From: Druceiella hillmani
Lineage: Eukaryota > Arthropoda > Insecta > Lepidoptera > Hepialidae
NCBI GenBank assembly: GCA_039881145.1
Contig: JAYKKI010000027.1
Location: forward strand, 21,835,001-21,899,000
Length of the DNA: 64,000 nt
Direction: 5' to 3'
The notes beneath the pieces were generated by a model that did not search any database, was not told the DNA's origin, and was given only the letters and a program-made list of their open reading frames with translations. The translations under genes were made by a program, and so were the position numbers. Every line of letters begins with the position of its first letter. Within the stretch, counting starts at the first letter, position 1. This document shows, piece by piece, positions 1-12,315 of this stretch.

Positions 1-59
1 AGACCAATTTTAATTTTAAAATAAAATGCAAACCATCTTTGCTAATAACCCACAAAAAG

Positions 60-201
60 ATTCAAACCATCAACTGAAGATGTTGTAATACAACGGAACC
101 TAGGTCGTGGTAAAGAACTTAAAGAAAGTAGAAATAATACTACATCGCGTTGTTTCATTTAATTGTGAATAATGAATTAACTCCAAATATATTCAAAATC
201 C
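60..201 (+). mobile_element. Hammerhead-bearing repeat, copy A (single unit, decayed)
   Basis: Single + strand unit of the family whose best copy is at 19.4-19.7 kb. It contains CTGAAGA (74-80), the GTTGT/ACAAC hairpin, the CCTAGGTC segment and GTGG, followed by the same AT-rich tail ending near the AACTCCAAATATATTC motif. The ribozyme core is damaged: the expected GAAA after stem II reads GGAA, and the 5' side of stem I no longer pairs with GTGG. There is no inverted partner arm here. It is probably an inactive fragment. Confidence 0.75.
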
Positions 202-360
202 ATCAAACATGTTTAGACGATTTCCTATTAAGTGTAGCGTCCGAGTATGTCCGAGTTGTAATGTAAAATAAATAACCTCTAGAATCTGAGTTGATCATCA
301 TCACCTCGTGCATGCACGCCGGCTGCCAGTACTAATATTACACTTTCTCATATTTTAATA
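202..360. other. Unassigned AT-rich DNA with a short repeat
   Basis: A GC-richer patch at about 291-345 (ATCATCATCACCTC, then TGCATGCACGC) recurs in diverged form at about 1570-1625. I see no gene. Confidence 0.4.
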
Positions 361-1185
361 CGCATTGGTATAATTTAAAAGACATTAAATTGCAATGTTA
401 TTGCTTGGTGTTTTGAAGAATCATATTTATACAAAGTTTACATTGAACTCAAGCAATGTCAGGTGACACATCCTACGCATCGTATGCTTAAGATTAAACT
501 GATACCATCTAAAGTGAAGTTCTGCAACCTTAAAAACAATACTTTGATATTGTTTGAAAAATTGTGAATAAATGATGAATTCTTTTACATAACAAACTTT
601 GGGAAAATCCATGGTGATATGAGTTTTCATATAAATAAATACATGGAATATTGTATTTTATTTATATGAAAACTCTTTGCATTCGCCTTTACACTTTAGA
701 TTCTAAATTAAAAACAAATTCCATTAATGTGTATTCGAATTCCTAAGTAAACTGAAACTCCAACTTATTGTCAATTCAATCAACAGTATAATAAATCAAA
801 TAACACTTAAACTCTAACCAGAAGTGCCCTTATCTTCAGTGTTTAATGTGTCCTCATGACTCCACAATATCAGAAGCAATGTAGCCCATGAGTGAGTCGA
901 AAGCATTTCGCCCCTAGTTGGACTACCAGCGTGAGCACAATAGTGATTTATAAAATACATGACAATCCATAAGCTGAAACTTTCATTTTATGCCCAAAAT
1001 AGCCACTCACGAGTAAAACGGAAGCTTTCATATCGGATTGTCTAGCACTGCCGATTGCTCGATGTTCGCCTAAACCACACGTCAAAGAAGCTTTTCTGGA
1101 GCTGTCAACTTGCCATATGTATTTTACAACGAGCATCATCAGTGTACGTGGAGGAGCACTAAACGGCATTTTTCCTTTAAAAAGT
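361..1185 (+). repeat. Truncated copy (U0) of a ~2.6-kb duplicated unit, ending in module R1
   Basis: The segment from GACATTAAATTGCA onward aligns with 4250-4960 and 6745-7625: the same order of AAAGTTTACATTGAAC-like, GAAATCCATGGTG-like and ATCTTCAG-like words, with many substitutions and small indels. The last ~350 bp (831-1185) is R1, a GC-richer dispersed module also found near 4.77, 7.26, 13.7, 20.4 and 26.2 kb. I see no conserved reading frame. The unit is an unclassified, probably non-autonomous, repeat. Confidence 0.7.
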
Positions 1186-2317
1186 CAGAAATATCATCAT
1201 GGATTTAAATTTATAATGAAATCAAATAAATCTAAAATATTGGAAAGGTTTTGTCTTTTGACTTTTGACCCAAAATGTGTTTGTGTATTGAGAAGTTGAC
1301 TATTCTTTCAATAAAACATACGCTTTATGATGAAATGTATCTGAAACTATCATCGACGTGAACAGCCAGTTGACTGTTGTTATATAAAATGGAGGAACTT
1401 AAAAAAGTTATGATAACGAGTGGTCTGGAGAAAATTTCTTGTAAAAATTTATTTTTCCGTATGGGAAAACTTATAAATCACGTTAAAAAAATGTGGCGCT
1501 GTCACAGTATAATATTAAAAGTTCCTATCAAAAGTAGCAGATTTATCCGAATTACGAAAAAAAGGAGCTAATCATCATTACCTCCTGCATGCGCGCTGCC
1601 TACCAGTAGCTTACTAGTGTATGGGAAAAGCAAAATTCGGTTTTTTGCCTTTACCTCAATAACAGTTTCCAAACCAACTAGTTTGGATTTAGCTTTTGCA
1701 AGATATAGATTTTACTTTCGGTGGAAATCGAAAAATTCGAGCTCGAAAACTTATCGTTTCGTTCGTTCCGCTGAGTACTGACAGAGAAAAAATCCGTAGT
1801 CAAACAGATTCTCCCTTTACATTTCATAAACCCTTGACTATGATACGTACGTGCGTACATAAATAAATGTTTTCAGACTCCTAAGTGATTCGTGCTCATA
1901 CATTAACCTTTCTTTTAAAAACAACCTTAGTCTCTTATTTTCATTAACCTCTTTCTGTATGATAATGAAAAAAAATTGTAAGTAAAAACAATTTAACTAC
2001 CATAGTTTTTAGGATCTTGCAATGACACGTGTTTCAATTAAGGTAACAGAGCAAAACTTGTGAGTAAATTTAATTTATTTGCTTTAAAATTAAATTTTCT
2101 TTTACTTTCAAAAACATTCAACCTACTTTCTTGAACAGAAAAAAATTAAAAATTATTTGTTTTTTTCCAAATTCAATAATTATTTTGTTTCTTATATAAT
2201 GTCATTATTATTATAAATGTGATGGGATAAATTAATTTCATTATTCGAATAACACCATATTTTGCCCAGAAATTATAGCTCCCTTTGATAATTTATAGGA
2301 CCATGCTTATTTCGTTA
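1186..2317. other. No gene seen
   Basis: AT-rich DNA between two copies of the large duplicated unit. The only recognisable item is the short repeat at about 1570-1625 shared with 291-345. The small open frames here (about 60 codons) have no recognisable protein character. Confidence 0.5.
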
Positions 2318-3923
2318 ATGATTTAAAATATCTCTTCTAATTTTAAAACTACAATCGAGTTGTATTATTTATCCCATTATTATTAAAAGGAAATAAAACT
2401 CTGTCTGTTTCATATTAAGAATAATGAAATAATACAACTAATCAGAAACTAATTTTGCCCAATTAGAATGAAGACCTTAATGCCATATAACAAATTCAGC
2501 TTTTATAGCAAGTCACCAACTTGCTGCTATAATCCTATATACCAAAAGTTTTACAAAAGTATTCAAACAATACGAAGAACTAATAGGATTATTTAGAGTT
2601 ATGGTTTTAATATTTCATAACTTTTACACGTTTCTATTTTATCCTCAACAATTTATTTTTAAATATTTTTTAGCAGCTAAAATGAAAGATATGAACATTT
2701 TTAGCACGATCATGAAAAGTACATGTGATTTAAAAGATCTTATAATATGTTTTCATCGGTGCAGGTACCATGATATCATCTGCACTAATATAACCAGTGA
2801 TATCTACCAAATGTGAATGACATAGTAATACGAAATGAATTCATATTAGTGAAATATTTCTCACATATTGAGAACATATGGATAATATTTCACCTTCAAA
2901 ATTGCTCAATTTGGTTCAGGTTTCTGCCCATTATTTTCGATCTTGAAAGCAGTTCACCCAATACAGAAGTTTTAGATAGGAGTCATATATTATAACAATG
3001 GCGTGAGTCAGAGTAGTAAATTAGAACCTTTCCTTTTCCCCTTAATGATAAATGGCTTTCCATTAATATTCAGTACTGCCAAGTGCTTGCAGTTTGTCGA
3101 CGAATTGGAGATATTTCTAGAAAATACGACGGTTACGATTGTGACCTCCTTCAATAGAGAACCAATTAGAATAAAATTTGAGTAACAAGACCGATTTTGA
3201 AATATATATAACTATAATTAATTTAATATAGTAAATAATTTTGTACGAATATAAAACGTTCTAGCCTTTAGTTACGAAAGACAGCCTCTCATTTGGCGAT
3301 TACATTAACAATAATTATAACACTATATGAGAAATTCATAAAATTTCTCGAAAAACCATCTTAAATATTGCAGAATATAAACTACCTTTAAGTCCTTCGA
3401 GATTGTATGGCAGGAAAAAACTACACATGATTCCTTTAGGTTTTACTAAAAAAAAGAGTTTCACGAGATCCCGAATTTATTTAAAATAGTACTTGGTTAT
3501 ATTGAAAAATTTATGTTGGAATTGGTATGGCGTTTTCTTTCACACTATTGTTTGTGCATAAGAAAACATCCAGTATTTTAAACTAGCATTTTACCCACGG
3601 TTTAATCCTCATATACTTTTTTGTTTAACCACTTATCGGTCGCAGATATCAATGTTTAGTCGTATGATACTAGTCAATTATTTTTTTTGGTTTCAACACT
3701 TTGACCTCTTGTTATAATATAACGAGCACGACAGATTTTTTTTCCTAAGCTTTAAGTAATGTAACAATGGAAATTACATTTAAACTGTGGAATATGAAAA
3801 TAAACAAATTGAAATATAGATAATTTCTGAACCTCTGCACATTATATCCGAGGATTAATCCAAGAATTCTAAATTGCAGAGCGTTTCTTAGCTCCAAAAA
3901 AATTAAAAAAATAAATATATATG

Positions 3924-3981
<58 letters not shown>

Positions 3982-4964
3982 TATATTTCCAAAACATAAA
4001 GACCTAAATAAATACATTTGATGAAATAAACCTTTAAAATAGATTACACGTTTCATTCAATATATAGAGTGTCCTTTCGTTAATCGTTTCGTCTTTATAT
4101 TTTCTTATTGTATACTGCTTTATTTCATTGTGTATGAATATATTTTCCTTTTTTCGTGTTGTATTATTTATGAATGAATTCCTTGCAAAAAATAACCTAA
4201 TGGCGCTTAATTGACTTCATCCTTTTTTATATTTTAAACGCATCGCCTTGCTATAATATAAAATATATTAAATTGCGTTTTTACTGCTAGAAACTGAAGA
4301 GTCATATATTTATATAAAGTTTACATTGAACACAGGCAATGTCAGATGACCTTTTTTACGTGCCGTATACTAAAGATATATAATAAATTGATGCCATATA
4401 AAATAAAGTCATGCAGCCTTAAAAATAAATACTTTGAAACTGTTTGGAAAATGTGAGTAGATGATGAATTGTTTTGTAAAACAATTTTCAGGGAAATCCA
4501 TGGTGACAAAACCGTGATAAAAATGTAAGCTTCTGAAATATTGTATTTTATTTTGTATGAATAACAAGAAAACTTCTCACTTCCACCTTTACATTTTAGA
4601 TTCTTATTTAAAAATAAATTAAAATAGTTTGTTTTCAACTTTTAATCTCATAAGTACAAGATATGTAAATATATTTTCAATCGTAATATAACGAAATCAA
4701 CAGTAATCGTCAGTATAATAAAGAAATCAAATAATACTTAGGTTCTAACCAGGACCCTCCATATCTTCAGTTGTTAACGTGTGCCGACGACTTCATAACG
4801 TTGGAAGCCATATGGGCTACACGAGCAAGTGGAAAGCATTTCGTGCGTAGTTGTATTAGTAGAGTAAGCACAGCTACAATATTGGAATATAAAATAATTG
4901 ACCAGACGGCAGAAAGTTTCATTTTATGCCCAAGTGGTCGACCTCGGGTAGGGCGGGATTTAAA
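2318..4964 (+). repeat. Large duplicated unit, copy U1
   Basis: This segment is collinear with 4965-7360. Shared landmarks include TTTTAAAACTACAAT followed by a CCCATTATTATTAAAAGGAAA-like stretch (2340 and 4977), TAATGATAAATGGCTTTCCA (3042 and 5683), TTTGGCGAT (3293 and 5932) and GCACATTATATCCGAGGA (3837 and 6507). The copy ends in a truncated R1 module (4765-4964), where U2 begins abruptly. A (TA)n tract at 3914-3987 is absent from U2. No conserved frame is shared by the copies. Confidence 0.8.
3914..3987. repeat. (TA)n microsatellite inside U1
   Basis: About 74 bp of alternating A/T with rare G or C interruptions. It makes the Ile-Tyr run in the overlapping minus-strand frame, which is not a gene. 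Confidence 0.95.
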
Positions 4965-7625
4965 ATTTGTCCTCTAATTTTAAAACTACAATCCAGTTGT
5001 TTTATTTATCCCATTATTATTAAAAGGAAACAAAACTCTCTCTGTTTCATATTAAGAATAATGAAATAATAGAGCTAATCAGAGAAGCAATTTTAATTTT
5101 GCCCAACTAGAATGAAGACCTTATTGCCATATAACAAATTTGGCTTTTATAAAGGGTCACCAATTTACTGCTATAATCCTCTATACGAAGAGTTTTACGA
5201 AAGTATTCAAACAAAAGGACGAACTGATAGCATTACTTAGAGTTATGGCTTTTATATTTCATACTTTTTCCACGTTTCTAGTTTCGTCCTCAACAATTTA
5301 TTTTTATGTTTTTTTTTAGATATAAAATATAACGGGAATGAATAAAGATAAGAAGAACATTTTTAGGATGATCATGAAAAGTAGATATGATTCAAAGAAT
5401 CTTATAATATGTTATCATAAGTACAGGTATCATTATATCATCTGCACTGAAATTACCAATGATATCTACCAAACATCAACGGCATAGTAACGAAATGAAT
5501 CCATATTAGTGAAACATATCTCACATATTCCACGTTCAAAATTACTCAATTTGGTTCAGGTTTTTGCCTATTATTTTTGATCTTGAAAGAAGTTCGCCCA
5601 ATACAGAAGTTTTAGATAGGAGTCATATATTATAACAATGGCGTGAGCCAGAGTAGTAAATTAGAACCTCTCCTCTTCCCCTTAATGATAAATGGCTTTC
5701 CATTAATATTCAGTACTGCTAAAAGTCCTTGCAGTTTGTCGACGATTTGAAGATGTTTCTATAAAATACGACGGCAATAATTGTGACCTCCTTGAATATA
5801 GAGTCAATTAGAAGAAAATTTGAGTAACAAAATCGAGTAGGCAAGTCTATAATTAATTTAAAATAATAAATAATTTCGTACCAATAAGAAATAGTACTTT
5901 CTAACTTTTAGTTTCGAAAGACAACCTCTCATTTGGCGATCACATTAACAACACTTATAACACTATATGAGAAATTCGTAAAATTTCTCATAAAACCATC
6001 CTGTAAATTTAAGAATATAAACTACCTTAAGGTTCTGTTTTAATGTATTCTCACCTCTAAGTCATCCGAGATTGTATAGTAAATGATACATATTTCCTTT
6101 GGTTTTTACTCAAAAAAAGGGTTTCACAAGATCCTGAATTTATTTAAAATATTACTTGGTTATATCGAACAATTTATATTATAATTGGTGTTGCTTTTTC
6201 CTTCACACACACACACAATGTATGCGTAAGAAAACATCCAGTATTTAAAACTAGCATTTTACCCGTGGTTTAATCATTATATCCTTTCTTGTTTAACCAC
6301 TTATATATCACAGATATCAATGGTTAGTGTTATAATAATAATATTTTTCTTTGTTTCAACCCTTTGACCTCTTGTTATAAAATAATAAGTACGACGGACT
6401 TGAATTTTCTTTCCTAAGCTTTAAGTAATATAACAATGGAAATTACATTTAAACTGGTGGTATTTGAAAACAAATCAATATTGAAAAATAGACAATTCTG
6501 AACCTCTGCACATTATATCCGAGGATTAATCCAAGAATTCTAAATTGCAAATCTTTGGAAACGCTACCAAAATTATATATCAAAAATATAAATACCTATA
6601 TAAATACATTTGGTTAAACAAATATTTAAAATATATTTCAGGTATTTCATTAGTTATGAATTAATTACCTGCAAAAGTTAACTTAATAGCGCTTAATTAA
6701 CTTTAGACTTTTTATTTTTTAAACCCATCGCGTTGCTATGATGTAAAAGACATTAAATTGCAGTTTTATTGCTAGGTGCTGAAAATCACCTTTTTATATA
6801 AAGTTTCCATTAAACATAGGCAAGTTCTCGTAACACATCTTGTGTACTGAATACTTAAGATGCATAATAAATTGACGCTATATAAAACCATGGAACCTAA
6901 AAAAAAACTTTCATATTGTTTTTGAAAATTTTTAAACAAATGATGAGTTGTATTTTACAACAATTTTCGGTGAAATTCATGGTGGTGGAAGGGTAATAAT
7001 AATACAGATTATCATAACCTTACTTTCAAGGATATGGTATTTTATTTTGTATTTATATGAATATTACAAAAAATATTCACATTCGCCTTTGCACTGTGGA
7101 TTCTAAATTAGAAATAAATTCCAATAGTTGGTATTTAAGTTTCAAATTCAAAAAATAATAATTTATTGATAGTCATAACCGTAAGTATAATAAAAATAAC
7201 AATAATCGTAAGTAAAACAATAAATTAAATAACACTTAGGCTCCAACCAGGAGTTTCGATATCTTCAGCTTTGACTGTGCACTCATGACTCCATAACATT
7301 GAAAGCAAAACGGGGCCACACGATCGAGTCGAAAGCATTTCGCCCGTAGTTGGATTAGCAGAATGAGCACAACAATAGCGGAATTTAAAATAGGGCATCA
7401 GCCGCATACGGACAGTTTCATTTTAGGCCCAATGTGGCCACACTGGGGTAGGGCGGGAGCTTTCATAATCGAATTGTCTAGCACCTGGTAATTACCTGAT
7501 GTTCACATCGGCCACTCGTCGATGAAGCTATTCTGGGGCTGCCGATGGGTTGTGTGTATCTTATAGTGAGTATTAGTATACTGTGCGTGGTGAAGTGCCA
7601 AATAGAATGCTTCTTTGAAAAGGAA
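4965..7625 (+). repeat. Large duplicated unit, copy U2, with full R1 end
   Basis: Tandem neighbour of U1, starting directly inside U1's R1 module and running collinear with it for about 2.4 kb. It ends in a more complete R1 (7258-7625) with the shared words TCGAAAGCATTTCGCCC, GGGCGGGAGC, a TCGAATTGTCTAGC block and GATGAAGCTATTCTGGGGCTG. Similarity between units looks old, with frequent substitutions and indels. Direct tandem arrangement with diverged sequence suggests an ancient duplication or two nested insertions of one family. Confidence 0.8.
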
Positions 7626-8139
7626 TTTTATACATTGCTTGTAGGAACAATAGCATTCAGAAGTTTATAGTACAGCTTGTTTGTATTTTTCTCAACACAA
7701 ATAAAGGAATAAAATAATTTAAAGCATTTAACTATAAATGTATCAATCTATATAATCATACTAGTCTATTCGACAACATTATATTTGCTCCACATGAAAA
7801 GTATCAAAAAATTCCAGTAAATCCGTCTCGGTGTCATGTAAATGTTATTACGCAAATGCTGGCCATATAACAGAATAAGAAACAGATCTAAATGTATCTT
7901 TACCCTCAAAATTCGCCAAAAATAAGTAAATGGGTTTTCAAATATTCTTTTGTTAAAATGTTTTGTGATTTCTTAACAAACACCGGTGACGTGTTGTAGG
8001 TAAGACCGCCTGTCGCCGGCATGTGTCGACAGATCTACGCATGACTTACCAGCGCCAGACAAAATGATATTAGTTCCACGTGCGGACGACAAAGTGTTCA
8101 TAAAAGAGTAAAGGCAAACAGATTTATTCATTTTAGTCA
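7626..8139. other. No gene seen; likely 3' end of a LINE at right edge
   Basis: Mostly AT-rich. The GC-richer part, 7975-8139, lies just past the end of the minus-strand retrotransposon reading frame and may be its 3' untranslated region. I see no independent gene. Confidence 0.4.
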
Positions 8140-8770
8140 TCTCCTCACGACTGAGGGTTGTATCCACTTGGAATCGCAAACTTACTTAATTTTATTATTC
8201 TTTTCCACTGGACTTGAGATGCCGTATGACATTCCTGAAGAGCATACAAGTTTTCGTATCTGGTCCGCCCAACTAGTCGAAAAACGTCTTCTTGGTTTCT
8301 TTTCCATTATTTTTCCCACCCTTAATAGCTTTTCTAAACTACCTCCTTTGCGTCGAGCTATATAGCCAAAGTGTGGGAGTGTTCTTTATAACCAGATGAT
8401 AGACAAGCTTGTTTTTACTTTCAGTTCCTGAAATATAAACACATTAGTTCGTTTATCAATCCACTCTGGATTGCTAAAAAACAAATCAGTAGCATTCTAC
8501 ACTAGTACCGTTCTTCAAATTCATCAATCTTATAATTCATGTCTCGCCTCCATATATAAAAATCGAAAATATCAGGTTTCCAACAAGCCTTACTTAGGCA
8601 TTTCTAGACATGTTTCCGTCACACCATGTCTCCGTTACTTCAGTCACTCTGAATGCTTTAGATGTTTGATTCGTCCAGATATTTCCAATTTGTATCCTTC
8701 TTGGTCTTTCGATACGGATCCAATATATACAAAGTGGTTTAATTTTCCGAAATTTTGTGGAGAATGTTAG
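8140..8770 (-). pseudogene. Decayed non-LTR retrotransposon (LINE) ORF2 C-terminus
   Basis: Translating the minus strand across frames gives, in order, the hallmarks of the C-terminal end of insect LINE ORF2 proteins: an L-N-H-F-V-Y-I-G-S-like block after the reverse transcriptase palm, a F-x-Y-x-E-A-R-like block, F-G-Y-I-A-R-R-K-G-G-S-L-E-K-L, then a basic K-K-P-R-R-R-F segment with S-W-A-D-Q-I-R-K-L. These normally read YLGS, YGAETW, FGHIARR, and GRRRRGRP followed by RWxDQI. Several frameshifts and in-frame stops make it a dead copy. Only the 3' end is present, as expected from 5'-truncated target-primed insertion. The + strand frames at 8168-8770 are its antisense shadow. The clade is uncertain. 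Confidence 0.8.
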
Positions 8771-10161
8771 TTACGAAATCTATTTCCTTGGCCGATAATT
8801 GTAATTATTATTTTCACTCGATTGATGCGATAAATTCATTTTTCTATCTATTCTACTGGACATCCTGTAAAATTACTTATCAATTTTGATAGAGTTTTCA
8901 CTAGTATTAAATTAGTTAATTTTTAGTAACTGAGAAAAAACATTACAAATTAAGAATTTTCGAAAGTCTAATATAGCAATCTTATTAGTAATATTTTTTA
9001 TTTTACTGACATCACTCATAAATTAATTTAAATTAATATTTTATAATGTGTGTTATCTGCGATAGCGCACAAGCAATTTCTCAATACAGTCTATATCCAA
9101 AATTACCAAATTTCAGATTTTACGTCTACGTGTTGAAGCTCCGATTTGCTTATTTTATAACTTGAGATATAACCCAGTAGGTGCAATAGACCACAAATTT
9201 TATTTTGCAATTGACTTTACTCCTTTGCCTAGAAGACCAAAGGATCTTGACTCACAGCTCAGCCTCAATTTATTAATCAAGACTCACTTTATTTAAAAAA
9301 AGGGATACCACGTGATTATCATGACTAGTATAATAAAAGATAAATTACCTTATAGCTAATATTATTGTAAAATAAGTTCCTAGTAAGTATTGTAATTATA
9401 ATTTAAGTAGTAGTAGTAAAGTAGTAGTGTAGTAGTAAGTATTGTAATTAATATTTTTCTCAATTGAAAACCAAGGAAACACTCTTTATTTTTTATTATA
9501 ATTAGTTATAAAATAGTTAAGATACGTATCTAAGTTTATATTCTTTCCTTGTTGTGAATTTTATGGATGACGTAATATTAAGAATAAGTGTTTATTTATG
9601 TTTTTTTATTAATTTTAGTAATATATTCTATACGGAATTAAGCAAGACTGTATTAAGTGCCTAACTATTTAATGAGATTAAGATTTTGTTATTTTTTTAC
9701 TTAGAAAGTCCAGTATGAGGGTTAAAAACCTTGTTATCTCATGGCTTACTTCTTTTTTAAAGCATTTTTGTTTTAGTAGAATTTTTTTATTATTTAGTCA
9801 TAGTAAAATTCAATATTTAATTCAACCGCCAAAGTAATTTAAAAAAAAATCATGTATTTTTCCTATAAATTTATAATACGTACGAGTATTCATAACAAAA
9901 TCCAAGTATATTGTAAAAAATTAGCCTAAGAAATCTCTTTAAGAAGCTAAAATGTGCCCTTTTTTCTTCTTCCTCTGAAATCTTCACATTCACTTAGGCG
10001 GTATTTAAACACTGTTCATATGTGGCTTTCTATCACCGACGATATGACATTTTTTTCTGTTATAGTCTAGAAAATTAAGGAAATAAAGATGACAATGACA
10101 TTATTAAACGTTGGCAACCAACTTCGTTATAACAGCAGAATGAACTAAACATTTCCTGAAC
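8771..10161. other. No gene seen
   Basis: AT-rich sequence with a small (GTA)n-like patch and a duplicated AAGTATTGTAATTA word at about 9385-9450. There is no coding signal or recognisable transposon. Confidence 0.5.
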
Positions 10162-10865
10162 AATAAGTCTCAGGCAAAAAGTTAAATGACTATTAAGTAA
10201 TTTGATATAAAATCAATCTGATTAACTTAAATAATCTTAATGAAATAAACAATTCATTCCAATAATGCATCCTATGCACAATAAGTTTCAGGCAAAAAGA
10301 TAAATTACTATTAAGTAATTTGATATAAGATCAATCTCCTTAACTTAAATAATCTTAAAGAAATAAACAATAAATTCCAATAATGCATGCCAAGCAAAAT
10401 AAGTTTCAGGCAAAAAGATAAATTACTATTAAGTAATTTGATATAGGATCCATCTCTTTAACTTAAATAATCTTAATGAAATAAACAATACATTCCAACA
10501 ATGCATCCCATGCACAATTAGTTTCAAGCAAAAAGATAAATTACTATTAAGTAATTTGATATAGGATCAATCTCTTTAACTTAAATAATCTTAATGAAAT
10601 AAACAATACATTCCAACAATGCATCCCATACACAATTAGTTTCAGGCAAAAAGATAAATTACTATTAAGTAATTTGATATAGGATCAATCTCTTTAACTT
10701 AAATAATCTTAATGAAATAAACAATATATTCCGATAATGCATCCCATGCACAATAAGTCTTAGGCAAAAGGACTAATTATTATTAAGTGAATTTGAAATG
10801 GTACCAATCTCTTTGAGCTAAATAATTTTAATATAATAAAAGTAACAATCTAAGTATTTATAATA
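10162..10865. repeat. 118-bp satellite array, six monomers
   Basis: Monomers start at 10162, 10280, 10398, 10516, 10634 and 10752, a constant 118-bp spacing. Each begins AATAAGTYTCAGGCAAAAAG or a close variant. Each contains a small inverted repeat, AAATTAC-TATTAA-GTAATTT, then GATATA and TAACTTAAATAATCTTAATG. Monomers 4 and 5 are nearly identical; the first and last are more diverged, which is typical of array edges. No reading frame persists. Confidence 0.95.
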
Positions 10866-11216
10866 AATCTCCAATGTTATGTAAAGGAATATGGGTATTC
10901 ACTCTTGGAAGTCACTCTCTATAGTTTATATTTGATTCACAAATGACATAAAATTCACAGAAAATAGAGCTTATTGAAAAAAGAAATGCCTGTCGAAAAG
11001 CTATTACAACTTTTCATAATTTTTTCTTCAACATTTTTCTTTCAACTTTTACTGCCATCAGTTATTATATAAAAATAATAAACTAGCATTAGTCAACGAA
11101 ATCAGCTAGTATATATCGTAATTATGTACAGATTTAGATTGACTTGACTTAGTCCGTGTTGATACATGCAGTTTTAATTTTTTTTTAACGACTAAAGTCG
11201 CTGTAAACAAAAAAAA

Positions 11217-11765
11217 ATGTTTGCGATTAACATTACTCATCATAAAATCAGCATTCACCTTCATCACACATCCGTTATCAAAATAAATTATATTCAAAGT
11301 GCATGTTTTTTATTAAATATCCTCTCCTCTTATATTATTAAGGATAGTAAAATAAGGCGACTAAATTTAAATACAATTTTAAAACTCCCCACAATTAAGA
11401 CTAACAACAGGTTTATCTCATTATACTTCATATATAGTACATGCAGAGGTCACAGACCTACCCACATCCACTACCCGACATACACGTCAGCCCGCATAAA
11501 AGTAATTAAATTGTATGGCGCATTTTTCAGCTCGTCCCTCAGACCAAAGGCTTTATACACATTTATTTATCTAACGTTATACATTCTTGTCCACTTGTTG
11601 GCTTTACTTTTAACACTTAATTATCATTTAGTGTTATCAAAAAGGCCCATTTAGAGGTTTATGAGGTAAATTGTAGACATTTTTTTTAAGTACTGTAATC
11701 AAGTAGAGTAGAGCCATAGGACCTGAAGTGGGAATTTCATTTATGTCCTAAATTCTACGGTAAAA
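11217..11765. repeat. Dispersed repeat R2, copy a
   Basis: This segment aligns with 14810-15200 and, more weakly, with 27590-27880. Shared words include CAGACCTACCCACATCCA-like, ACATACACGTMARCCC, CATAAAAGTAATTAA, CCAAAGGCTTT, TACACATTTATTTA and GAAGTGGGAATTT. A + strand frame of 145 codons (11217-11654) is open here, but the aligned frame at 14.9 kb contains stops and the third copy is not conserved in frame. I therefore treat it as a repeat, not a gene. The element type is unknown. Confidence 0.7.
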
Positions 11766-11914
11766 TTCAATTTTAGAGACATATACTTTGTAATATGCTG
11801 TAAGGTAATAACATATAGTGGATTTCGAGGTTAGTTTATATTTTTGTAAAATTTTAAGATATAGAAGTTACGAATGGAACTACAGCACCCTAGTAAATAT
11901 TTATATTTATTTAT

Positions 11915-12010
11915 TTAATATCATGGTCAAAATCGAGATCGGATTTTTCGTTTTTGGATGATAAACATTATTAAAAATATGTTTACATTAATCTTAAATA
12001 TTATTAATTA
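11915..12010. repeat. ~90-bp repeat shared with 13165-13262
   Basis: Both sites share TGGATGATAAACATTATT followed by AAAAATATGTTTACATTAAT and a TTAAATATTATTAAT tail in the same orientation. They are probably parts of a larger duplicated unit covering 11.9-15.2 kb. Confidence 0.75.
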
Positions 12011-12315
12011 CAAACGTTTTACTCACAAAATTGAAAAATTAAATTGAGCTTAGTTAAAGTTTATTATTTTTTTAGCTCGTAACTCTTTTATACATTGCTA
12101 CAGATGGGCAAACACAGTATGTAAACCCATAGCTATAGTAACAGTATATTCAAATGAATCCTAAGATAATCAAAAATATAGTCTAGTTAAATTTTGAAAA
12201 AAATATTTTTGACACTACAAGAAAAATTACTGAAAATCTTATATCTAAAAATGACTGATAGTCTAAAGGTCATTTTCATTCAGAATATATAATTATACAT
12301 AATTTATTTTTTTTT

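Noticed and set aside
3745..4056. 103-codon minus frame rich in Ile-Tyr
   Set aside because: It is a translation of a (TA)n microsatellite; the same applies to frames at 13954-14181, 35128-35409, 48935-49123 and 62249-62449.
8471..8770. 99-codon + strand frame
   Set aside because: Antisense to the LINE ORF2 relic, which has recognisable motifs in the right order on the minus strand.
10162..10865. Regular array that might be taken for a CRISPR
   Set aside because: The whole 118-bp unit is repeated, with no short repeat and unique spacer pattern, and the DNA is eukaryotic.
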